Shown here: in pieces, positions 1 to 6,386 of the stretch
Numbering within the stretch: position 1 is the stretch's first letter
How the letters are laid out: each line of letters starts with the position of its first letter
Assembly (NCBI GenBank): GCA_030828025.1
Contig: JAURDG010000036.1
Coordinates: 1-9,933 of the forward strand
DNA length: 9,933 nucleotides
Origin: Flavobacteriaceae bacterium
GTDB taxonomy: Bacteria > Bacteroidota > Bacteroidia > Flavobacteriales > Flavobacteriaceae
Reading direction: 5' to 3'
Position numbers and translations under genes: made by a program
Notes under the pieces: model-generated
Database searches by the model: none
What the model saw: only the letters and a program-made list of their open reading frames with translations
Told to the model about the DNA's origin: nothing

Positions 1-93
1 GAGCGCGAAGCCTTTTTATCGCTTTGCTCAGAGCGAAAAACACTAGAACGCATTCAACATATGCTCAAAACAGGGAAACCATTACGCAATTAA
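1..93 (+). CDS. fadB: FadB C-terminus (3-hydroxyacyl-CoA dehydrogenase / enoyl-CoA hydratase), partial
   Basis: Frame 1 is open from the window edge and encodes 30 residues before a TAA at 91-93. They begin EREAFLSLCSERKTLERIQ and end MLKTGKPLRN. From family knowledge, this tail (KTLERIQ.MLKTGKPLRN) is characteristic of the Bacteroidota form of the two-domain FadB, which hydrates trans-2-enoyl-CoA and oxidises the 3-hydroxyacyl-CoA with NAD+. Only the extreme C-terminus is present, so no catalytic residue can be seen. The stop lies 2 nt before the thiolase ATG, the usual fadB-fadA arrangement, which supports both the identity and cotranscription. Confidence 0.85.
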   Translation, partial: EREAFLSLCSERKTLERIQHMLKTGKPLRN

Positions 94-95
94 TT

Positions 96-1274
96 ATGAA
101 AACCGCTTATATCGTACGGGCATATCGCACCGCAGTTGGAAAAGCACCACGTGGACTTTTCCGTTTTAAACGTCCAGATGAACTTGCCGCCGAAACCATT
201 GCGCATTTAATGAACAGCATTCCCGAATTGGACAAAAAGAGAATTGACGATGTCATTGTCGGAAATGCCATGCCCGAAGCCGAACAAGGGTTAAATATGG
301 CACGATTGATTTCACTTATGGGGCTTGAGACTGATGAGGTTCCGGGAGTTACCGTAAATCGTTATTGTGCTTCAGGTTTGGAAACCATCGCTATGGCAAC
401 GGCAAAAATTCAATCTGGCATGGCAGATTGCATCATTGCTGGCGGGTCAGAAAGCATGAGCTTTATCCCTTTTGGTGGCTACAAACCTGTTCCCGATTAC
501 GAATTGGTAAAAAAAGGAAAAGAAGATTATTATTGGGGTATGGGGTTAACCGCCGAGGCAGTTGCTAAGGAATATCAAATTTCTAGAGAAGACCAAGATG
601 TATTTTCCTATGAATCACATCAAAAGGCACTGAAAGCACTTGAAAAAGAGACGTTTAAAGACCAAATTGTTCCCATTAAAATCGAAGAAACTTATTTGGA
701 GGGTAACACTAAAAAAACACGTAGTTATGTGGTCGATACCGACGAAGGTCCACGTGCAGATACGGCACTTGACAAACTAGCAAAATTACGCCCCGTTTTT
801 TCGGCAGGCGGTTCGGTTACTGCTGGAAATGCATCACAAACAAGCGATGGTGCTGCCATGGTGTTGGTCATGAGTGAAGACATGATGAAAGAACTACACC
901 TAACGCCCATAGCACGACTTGTCAGCTATGCAGCGGCTGGTGTACCGCCACGCATCATGGGTATTGGCCCAGTGGCTGCCGTGCCTAAAGCACTAAAGCA
1001 AGCTGGACTGGAGCAAAAAGACATCGATTTAATTGAACTCAATGAAGCCTTTGCTTCACAATCATTGGCGGTAATTCGAACCTTGGAGCTAGATCCAGCA
1101 ATCATCAATGTTAACGGTGGCGCCATAGCACTTGGGCATCCTCTCGGCTGTACAGGAACCAAACTATCTGTTCAGCTATTTGATGAGATGAAAAAACGAA
1201 ATAACAAATACGGTATGGTGACCATGTGTGTCGGAACAGGTCAAGGTGCCGCTGGAATTTTTGAACGATTTTAA
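96..1274 (+). CDS. fadA: Acetyl-CoA acyltransferase (3-ketoacyl-CoA thiolase)
   Basis: Thiolase of 392 residues that cleaves 3-ketoacyl-CoA with CoA to acetyl-CoA and a shortened acyl-CoA, the last step of beta-oxidation. The start is the ATG at 96 (MKTAYIVRAYRTAVGKAPRG). The frame stays open further upstream to an ATG at 24, but that stretch is the fadB tail in another frame and the thiolase fold begins at KTAYIV. Catalytic residues are clear: nucleophile Cys91 in NRYCASG, Asn316 in NEAFA, His348 in GHPLG and Cys378 in MCVGTGQG. Their numbering almost matches the classical 392-residue biosynthetic thiolase (Cys89, His348, Cys378). The beta-oxidation role rather than acetoacetyl-CoA synthesis is inferred from the fadB and acyl-CoA dehydrogenase neighbours. 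It lies 2 nt after fadB and 9 nt before the dehydrogenase gene. Confidence 0.95.
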   Translation: MKTAYIVRAYRTAVGKAPRGLFRFKRPDELAAETIAHLMNSIPELDKKRIDDVIVGNAMPEAEQGLNMARLISLMGLETDEVPGVTVNRYCASGLETIAMATAKIQSGMADCIIAGGSESMSFIPFGGYKPVPDYELVKKGKEDYYWGMGLTAEAVAKEYQISREDQDVFSYESHQKALKALEKETFKDQIVPIKIEETYLEGNTKKTRSYVVDTDEGPRADTALDKLAKLRPVFSAGGSVTAGNASQTSDGAAMVLVMSEDMMKELHLTPIARLVSYAAAGVPPRIMGIGPVAAVPKALKQAGLEQKDIDLIELNEAFASQSLAVIRTLELDPAIINVNGGAIALGHPLGCTGTKLSVQLFDEMKKRNNKYGMVTMCVGTGQGAAGIFERF

Positions 1275-1283
1275 CACCTATTT

Positions 1284-3086
1284 ATGGAAACAGTAGCACA
1301 AAAACTAACACGAGGAGGCGCATTTATCTTACAAGAAACCAACGCCCAAGATATTTTTACGCCAGAAGAATTTACCGAAGAACAGCGCATGATGCGCGAA
1401 GCCATTCAGGAGTTTGTGGACAGAGAAGTAAGCCCTGCACGGCAGCGTTTTGACAACTGCGATTACGATTACACTTTTGAGCTGATGCAAAAGATTGGCG
1501 ACATGGGGTTTTTGGGCATTAGCGTTCCCGAAGCCTATGGCGGAATGGGTATGGGTTTTGTTGACACCATGCTGGTTTGTGAATATATTTCGGGTGCATC
1601 GGGTTCGCTATCCACGGCTTTTGGCGCACATACAGGAATTGGCACGATGCCTATCGTTCTGTACGGAAACGAAGAACAAAAGCAAAAATATGTACCCAAA
1701 CTAGCTAGTGGCGAATGGATTGGCTGTTATTGCCTTACGGAGCCGACGGCAGGTTCTGACGCAAATAGCGGCAAGACAAAAGCTGTTTTGTCTGATGATG
1801 GGTCGCATTATTTGATTTCAGGGCAAAAAATATGGATTTCTAATGCAGGATATGCCGATTTGATGATTGTTTTTGCTCGTATCGAAAATGATAAAAACAT
1901 CACAGGGTTTATCATTCCTAATGACCCTGAAAATGGTATTTCCATGGGCGAGGAAGAACATAAATTAGGCATCAAGGCTTCTTCAACACGACAAGTGTTT
2001 TTTAACGAAACCAAAGTCCCCGTTGAAAACATGCTTTCTGAGCGAGGCAATGGGTTTAAAATCGCCATGAATGCCCTAAACGTAGGTCGTATCAAACTTG
2101 CTGTCGCTACCCTTGATGGACAGCGACGTGTCCTAAACGAAGCCATCAGCTTTGCCAATCAACGGGTACAATTCAAAACACCCATTGCTCAGTTTGGTGC
2201 CATCAAACAGAAACTTGCCAATATGGCAACCTTTTTGTACGCCGGTGAAGCTGCTTGTTATCGAGCAGCAAAAAACATCGAAGACCGCATCGGCTTGCGC
2301 AAAGCAGCTGGCAATAGTCATCAAGAAGCAGAGCTTAAAGGCGTTGAAGAATATGTAATTGAGTGCTCTATTCTAAAAGTTGCTTGTTCGGAACATACCC
2401 AATTCACTACAGATGAAGGTATTCAAATTATGGGCGGCATGGGCTTCTCGTCCGAAACACCCATGCAAACCGCTTGGCGTGATACGCGAATAGCCCGCAT
2501 TTATGAAGGTACCAACGAAATTAATCGTATGCTTTCTGTAGGCATGCTCATCAAAAAGGCAATGAAAGGACAACTGGATTTGATAGGTCCAGCTACGGCT
2601 GTGGGTGAGGAACTTTTGGGCATTCCAGATTTTTCTATACCTGATTTTAGTGCTCCATTAAGTCAAGAAAAGTATATCCTCAAAAATTTAAAAAAGGTAT
2701 TCCTGATGATTGCCGGAGCTGGTGTTCAAAAATACGGCACCGAACTTGAAGAACATCAGCAACTCCTGTTGGCTGTCGCTGACATTTTGATTGAAATATA
2801 TATGGCAGAATCTGCGGTATTGCGTGCGGAAAAACACGTGGGCATTTCGGGCTTGGAAGCACAAGAATATCAGGTGGCACTTAGTCAGTTGTATTTGTAT
2901 CAAGCCGTAGAAAAAATAAACACAAAAGGCCGTGAAGCTATTCTTGGGTTTGCAGAAGGTGATGAACAAAAAGCCTTGCTTATGGGGCTTAAGCGATTTA
3001 CGAAATATTATACGTATCCCAACGCCATCGCCTTACGAAATAAAGTGGCTGAAAAACTAAGTACAGAAAACCTTTATTGCTTCTAG
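1284..3086 (+). CDS. Acyl-CoA dehydrogenase (FAD-dependent, long VLCAD-like form)
   Basis: 600-residue flavoenzyme introducing the trans-2 double bond into acyl-CoA, the first step of beta-oxidation. The N-terminal helical domain spans about 25-145 (TEEQRMMREAIQEFV). The middle beta domain carries the FAD/substrate signature LTEPTAGSDA at 151-160 and KIWISNAGYAD soon after. The C-terminal helical domain contains GGMGFSSETPMQTAWRD and the catalytic base Glu408 in ARIYEGTNEINRML, equivalent to the catalytic Glu of medium-chain dehydrogenases. Typical members have about 380-400 residues. The extra 170 or so residues from about 430 to the end resemble the additional helical domain of VLCAD/ACAD9-type enzymes, which suggests long-chain substrates (inference). 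The ATG at 1284 lies 9 nt after the fadA stop, and the TAG ends 1 nt before the next ATG, so the genes form an operon. A partner electron-transfer flavoprotein is not in the window. Confidence 0.94.
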   Translation: METVAQKLTRGGAFILQETNAQDIFTPEEFTEEQRMMREAIQEFVDREVSPARQRFDNCDYDYTFELMQKIGDMGFLGISVPEAYGGMGMGFVDTMLVCEYISGASGSLSTAFGAHTGIGTMPIVLYGNEEQKQKYVPKLASGEWIGCYCLTEPTAGSDANSGKTKAVLSDDGSHYLISGQKIWISNAGYADLMIVFARIENDKNITGFIIPNDPENGISMGEEEHKLGIKASSTRQVFFNETKVPVENMLSERGNGFKIAMNALNVGRIKLAVATLDGQRRVLNEAISFANQRVQFKTPIAQFGAIKQKLANMATFLYAGEAACYRAAKNIEDRIGLRKAAGNSHQEAELKGVEEYVIECSILKVACSEHTQFTTDEGIQIMGGMGFSSETPMQTAWRDTRIARIYEGTNEINRMLSVGMLIKKAMKGQLDLIGPATAVGEELLGIPDFSIPDFSAPLSQEKYILKNLKKVFLMIAGAGVQKYGTELEEHQQLLLAVADILIEIYMAESAVLRAEKHVGISGLEAQEYQVALSQLYLYQAVEKINTKGREAILGFAEGDEQKALLMGLKRFTKYYTYPNAIALRNKVAEKLSTENLYCF

Positions 3087-3087
3087 T

Positions 3088-4419
3088 ATGAATCGCCTTT
3101 TCTTTCTGTTACTGTTGGGAGCAATCAGTATTTATGGGCAGCAAGACACACGCATGTATGCCATAATTGACGCTGTGTCTTCTGATCGTATCATTCAAGA
3201 CGTTGCCACACTTGCCAATTTTGGCACCCGTCATACACTTAGCGATACGCTTTCACAAACACGAGGTATTGGTGCCGCCAGACGATGGATCAAAAAATCA
3301 TTTGAACAAATTAGTGCAGACTGTGGCAATTGTTTGGAAATAGTGGAGCAAAAAAATGAATTTGCTGCTGACGGAAGGCGGCTTACTCATGACGTTTGGA
3401 TTAACAATATTGTCGCTATTCAACGCGGAACCGTACACCCGAACAGATTTGTTTTGATGAGTGGTGATATCGATTCTAGAGTGAGTGACCCAAATGACTT
3501 CACTTCGGATGCCCCAGGAGCTAACGACAACGCAACAGGCATGGCAGGAACGCTCGAGGCTGCCCGAGTGCTCAGCCAATATACGTTTGAAAACAGCATT
3601 GTTTACGTAGGTTTATCTGGAGAGGAACAAGGCTTGTATGGCGGCAAGGGATTAGCTCAATACGCCATTGACAACAATTGGGAAATTATTGGTGTGCTAA
3701 ACAACGATATGATTGGGAACATCGAGGGAGTTGATGGTGTGATAGACAACCGAACATTCCGCATTTTTTCTGAGCCAACACCTGTTACCGAAACAGAACA
3801 AGCACGAAAACAGCGCCGTTTTTATGGTGGCGAAGTAGATGGCATCTCACGCCAACTGGCGCGCTATGTGCATCGCACCACAAAAACCTATATGCCGGAA
3901 CTCAATCCCATGCTTATTTATCGATTGGATCGATTTGGGCGTGGTGGACACCACCGCCCGTTTAATGATGTGGGCTTTGCGGGCATTCGCATCATGGAAG
4001 CACATGAAAATTACAATCGACAGCATCAGGATATCCGCACCGAAAACGGTATTGCTTATGGAGATGTTTTATCTGGTGTAAATGCCGCTTACGCTGCAAA
4101 ACTTACTGCAGTGAATGCCATCACACTTGCTTCATTGGCGTGGGCACCAGCCGCACCCAAAGAAGTAGCCATCGGAGGAGTGGTAGCGCCTAGCGCACGA
4201 CTAGAATGGACAGCTTCAGAAAGCCCTTTTGTAGTTGGATATAAGGTTTATTGGCGCGATACCACCTCACCCATTTGGCAGTACAGCAAATATGTGGCTA
4301 ATGGTTCACAAATAACACTTGAGGGCGTGGTGCTGGACAACTATTTGTTTGGCATTGCAGCTGTGGGCGCCGATGGACACGAAAGTCCTGTTGTCTTTCC
4401 TTCAAGGGTACTGCGCTAA
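3088..4419 (+). CDS. Secreted M28-family zinc metallopeptidase with C-terminal Fn3-like domain
   Basis: 443 residues. A signal peptide is evident (MNRLFFLLLLGAISIYG, cleavage near residue 17-18), so the protein is exported. The M28 peptidase core spans about 100-345. Visible ligand motifs are GANDNATG (Asp147, expected bridging ligand), SGEEQG (Glu179 base, Glu180 ligand), NNDMIGN (Asp207) and EAHENY (His306). The first ligand, normally His in a G-H-x-D motif, is Asp127 here (SGDIDSR). From memory this SGDIDSR form recurs in related Bacteroidota and proteobacterial homologues, so it may define a subfamily rather than a loss of activity. Residues about 352-443 (LEWTASESPFVVGYKVYWRDT...) look like a fibronectin type III fold. 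It probably hydrolyses peptides in the periplasm or outside the cell; substrate unknown. It begins 1 nt after the acyl-CoA dehydrogenase stop, so it is probably cotranscribed with the fad genes. Confidence 0.88.
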   Translation: MNRLFFLLLLGAISIYGQQDTRMYAIIDAVSSDRIIQDVATLANFGTRHTLSDTLSQTRGIGAARRWIKKSFEQISADCGNCLEIVEQKNEFAADGRRLTHDVWINNIVAIQRGTVHPNRFVLMSGDIDSRVSDPNDFTSDAPGANDNATGMAGTLEAARVLSQYTFENSIVYVGLSGEEQGLYGGKGLAQYAIDNNWEIIGVLNNDMIGNIEGVDGVIDNRTFRIFSEPTPVTETEQARKQRRFYGGEVDGISRQLARYVHRTTKTYMPELNPMLIYRLDRFGRGGHHRPFNDVGFAGIRIMEAHENYNRQHQDIRTENGIAYGDVLSGVNAAYAAKLTAVNAITLASLAWAPAAPKEVAIGGVVAPSARLEWTASESPFVVGYKVYWRDTTSPIWQYSKYVANGSQITLEGVVLDNYLFGIAAVGADGHESPVVFPSRVLR

Positions 4420-4420
4420 T

Positions 4421-4506
4421 TCAATATTTTTAGTAAATTAGCCAAGAACGAACCCAAATCTGTTCTACACTTTTTCGTTCTGATCTTGTTTCGAGCTTTT
4501 TTGGGG
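4421..4506. repeat. 86-bp direct repeat, copy 1
   Basis: Non-coding repeat starting 2 nt after the peptidase stop and ending 13 nt before the ATG at 4520. Its first 48 nt (4421-4468) match 5805-5852 with one difference (C4454 versus T5838). After a diverged stretch of about 12-14 nt, similarity resumes from CTGAT (4480) through TTGTTTCG and a T-run to GGGG (4503-4506), with two compensating single-base indels. Both copies contain AGAAC...GTTCT (4445-4449 and 4462-4466), able to form a 5-bp stem. Copy 1 can alternatively form an 8-bp stem, AGAACGAA (4445-4452) with TTCGTTCT (4474-4481). It could be a leader element, an operator or a recombination footprint. No open reading frame lies in it. 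Confidence 0.85.
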
Positions 4507-4519
4507 AAATAAACCTCAA

Positions 4520-5737
4520 ATGAAAAGTCTTTACCTATTCCTATTATTCTTCTTTACCTCCCTCGTATATGCGCAAATCAACTTTGAAAAGGGATATATT
4601 ATCGACAACAATGACAATAAAACAATCTGTTTTATAAAAAACATGGATTGGCGAAACAATCCAACAAGATTTGAATACAAAATTTCTGAATCTAGTGAAG
4701 TGAAAATTGGAGATCTAAATTCGGTTAAAGAATTTGGTGTTGATAACGTTTCAAAGTTTATTAGACAACAAGTGAACATAGATAGATCTAGTGAATCTTT
4801 AACCAAATTGAGCAATACAAAAGCACCAATCTTTAATGAAGAAGTGCTCTTTTTAAACGTGTTTATAGAAGGTCCAGCAAGTTTGTATTTTTACAAAGAT
4901 GGCGACTTAAAAAGGTTTTTCTTTGATACAGGCGATAAGAAAATAAAACAACTTATCTATAAATCTTATTTCATAACACAAAAAGGAAAAAGCGAAGCTT
5001 CGTCCTCCCTTGTAAGTCAAAACAAAACCTATCAAAATCAACTTTGGAGCGAGCTCAATTGCGGAAGTCTTAAATTGAATACTGTCAAAAATGTAGAATA
5101 TGTAAAAGCTGATTTGGTTCGTTTATTTAAAAACTACAATAATTGCATTGGAACACCATACATTAACTACTTGGCGAGTAAAAAAGGGCTAAGAACAAAA
5201 ATAAACCTGCGGCCTGGAATTAATTGGTCATCCTTTTCCATAAACAATTCAGCTTCAAGCATCAAAGACGCTAATTTTGACGATTTGCTGACCTTTAGAC
5301 TGGGGTTGGAATTCGAATTAATTTTACCCTTTAACAACGATAAATGGGCTTTATTATTAGAACCTAACTATCAATATTTTAAATCTGAAGTTGAATTAAC
5401 CGACGTTAAAGGAGCATTTGCTAAAGCGGATTATTCATCTATTGAGCTACAAATGGGTGTACGGCATTATTTCTTCATAACGAAACATAATAGTGTATAT
5501 GTAAACCTTTTGTACATCATTGATGTGGTAAACAATTCAGTCATCGATTATACGCCAGGAATAGATTTAGAGCTCAATACAGGTGGTAATCTCGGCCTAG
5601 GAATTGGGCATCATTGGAATAGAAAATACAGTCTTGAAGCTCGATACTATTCCCCAAAAAATACCTTTAGGCAATACCCCGCTTGGAATTCCAATTATCA
5701 AACGGTCGCTTTGATTTTTGGCTACACGCTATTCTAA
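4520..5737 (+). CDS. Predicted outer-membrane beta-barrel protein, function unknown
   Basis: 405 residues. The signal peptide is clear (MKSLYLFLLFFFTSLVYA, cleavage after Ala18). The N-terminal part, about 19-215, begins INFEKGYIIDNNDNKT and contains IKNMDWRNNPTRFEYK, a pattern I recall from a Bacteroidota-restricted family in which other members are sometimes mislabelled as tRNA modification GTPases; no GTPase motif is visible here. Two cysteines (Cys181, Cys209) could form a disulfide. Residues about 225-405 alternate hydrophobic and polar residues in short strands (RTKINLRPGINWSSF, ALLLEPNYQYF, IELQMGVRHYFF, SLEARYYSP) and end in a terminal Phe (IFGYTLF), as expected of an outer-membrane barrel. 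Sampled lines give roughly 28-33% G+C, against about 48-55% in sampled lines of neighbouring genes. The gene is bracketed by the 86-bp direct repeats, which suggests separate acquisition or duplication. Specific function cannot be assigned. Confidence 0.8.
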   Translation: MKSLYLFLLFFFTSLVYAQINFEKGYIIDNNDNKTICFIKNMDWRNNPTRFEYKISESSEVKIGDLNSVKEFGVDNVSKFIRQQVNIDRSSESLTKLSNTKAPIFNEEVLFLNVFIEGPASLYFYKDGDLKRFFFDTGDKKIKQLIYKSYFITQKGKSEASSSLVSQNKTYQNQLWSELNCGSLKLNTVKNVEYVKADLVRLFKNYNNCIGTPYINYLASKKGLRTKINLRPGINWSSFSINNSASSIKDANFDDLLTFRLGLEFELILPFNNDKWALLLEPNYQYFKSEVELTDVKGAFAKADYSSIELQMGVRHYFFITKHNSVYVNLLYIIDVVNNSVIDYTPGIDLELNTGGNLGLGIGHHWNRKYSLEARYYSPKNTFRQYPAWNSNYQTVALIFGYTLF

Positions 5738-5804
5738 AGATATATGAATAGGTAGTAATATTATCGAATCATTTTCTGCAAAAGTGTTCAAGAATAACCT
5801 CAAA

Positions 5805-5890
5805 TCAATATTTTTAGTAAATTAGCCAAGAACGAACTCAAATCTGTTCTACTCGTAATCAAGCTGATTATTGTTTCGTGCTTTTTGGGG
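5805..5890. repeat. 86-bp direct repeat, copy 2
   Basis: Second copy of the element at 4421-4506, in the same orientation and 1384 bp downstream. The first 48 nt differ from copy 1 at one base. The middle (about 5853-5863) is unrelated, and the end (CTGAT...TTGTTTCG..GCTTTTTGGGG) is again similar. It keeps the AGAAC/GTTCT pair (5829-5833 and 5846-5850). The longer copy 1 stem partner is lost, but AGAACGAA (5829-5836) could instead pair with TTCGTGCT (5875-5882) with one mismatch. It ends 52 nt before the ATG of the DUF5362 gene, so each copy precedes an envelope-protein gene. Confidence 0.85.
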
Positions 5891-5901
5891 GATTTCAATA
5901 A

Positions 5902-5915
5902 GTCGTTAATACGAC
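5902..5915 (+). other. Small perfect inverted repeat in the DUF5362 leader
   Basis: GTCGT, a 4-nt TAAT loop, then ACGAC, located 27 nt before the ATG at 5943. The stem is only 5 bp and no T-run follows, so it is not a convincing terminator. It could be an operator or a weak leader hairpin, or chance. Confidence 0.3.
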
Positions 5916-5942
5916 ACTAACATTAACCTTAAAATCTACAAG

Positions 5943-6383
5943 ATGCATTCAGAACTAAAATTAACCTCAATCGGTATCAGTTATCTAGACCAAGCCCGAA
6001 AATGGACCTTTTTCCTGTCTATCATAGGCTTTATAGCTACAGCATTTATTGTCATTATAGCCCTGTTTTTTGGCAGTATTATGGCCTCGCTAAACGAATT
6101 TTCAGGAGGCATGAGCGGAGCAGTAAGTTCAGGTATGATTACCGTAATATACCTGATAATTGGTATTGTTTACTTTTTTATATCCTTGTATTTATACCGT
6201 TTTTCGGTACGAACCAAAGCAGCCATTCACGAGCAAGATAGCGCACAATTAGAGGACGGACTTAAAAACCTGAAATCATACTGGAAATTGACTGGTATCA
6301 TAACCCTGGTGGGCATAGCGGTCTATGCGGTGGCTTTAGTGCTTATGCTTATTGGCGGCATGGCCATGTTTGCGATGAGCTAA
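5943..6383 (+). CDS. DUF5362-family small integral membrane protein
   Basis: 146 residues with three predicted membrane helices at about 21-48, 62-86 and 114-141, a short N-terminal tail (MHSELKLTSIGISYLDQARK) and a charged loop at about 87-112 (RTKAAIHEQDSAQLEDGLKNLKSYWK). The loop with an (A)L..GL.NLK.YWK..G pattern and the overall layout fit the DUF5362 family common in Bacteroidota; its function is not known. It lies in the inner membrane by inference. The ATG at 5943 is the first in-frame start after repeat copy 2. Base composition returns to that of the flanking genes (about 48% G+C in one sampled line), unlike the barrel gene before it. Its stop is 3 nt from the stop of the convergent cysteine synthase gene, with no room for a separate terminator. 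Confidence 0.8.
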   Translation: MHSELKLTSIGISYLDQARKWTFFLSIIGFIATAFIVIIALFFGSIMASLNEFSGGMSGAVSSGMITVIYLIIGIVYFFISLYLYRFSVRTKAAIHEQDSAQLEDGLKNLKSYWKLTGIITLVGIAVYAVALVLMLIGGMAMFAMS

Positions 6384-6386
6384 GGG

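Larger units (their letters stand above)
5738..5942 (+). other. Intergenic region with repeat and leader of the DUF5362 gene
   Basis: 205 nt, AT-rich, without a credible reading frame. From left to right it holds the end of the barrel gene unit, a 13-nt motif AATAACCTCAAAT (5793-5805) that recurs with one extra A just before the ATG at 4520, repeat copy 2 (5805-5890), and a perfect small inverted repeat GTCGT-TAAT-ACGAC (5902-5915) in the last 52 nt before the DUF5362 start. No exact TAnnTTTG promoter element was found here on the plus strand. A promoter is expected but I cannot place it. Confidence 0.6.

Noticed and set aside
24..95. N-terminal extension of the thiolase from an ATG at 24
   Set aside because: This stretch encodes the FadB C-terminus in frame 1, with a stop at 91-93. 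The thiolase fold and family start at the ATG at 96.
1808..2158. 116-codon minus-strand open frame within the acyl-CoA dehydrogenase gene
   Set aside because: It is wholly antisense to a conserved enzyme gene with intact motifs and has no recognisable protein features.
4445..4500. Intrinsic terminator for the fad/peptidase operon (AGAACGAA...TTCGTTCT then T-run)
   Set aside because: The stem is 8 bp with a 21-nt loop, the T-run starts 13 nt after the stem (4495), and copy 2 does not conserve the stem. Termination here is possible but not supported well enough to annotate.
4421..5890. Integron-like cassette with attC sites
   Set aside because: The repeats lack a convincing pair of GTTRRRY/RYYYAAC core sites and the long imperfect palindrome of attC, and no integrase is present. 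The first copy also follows a gene that belongs to the fad operon.
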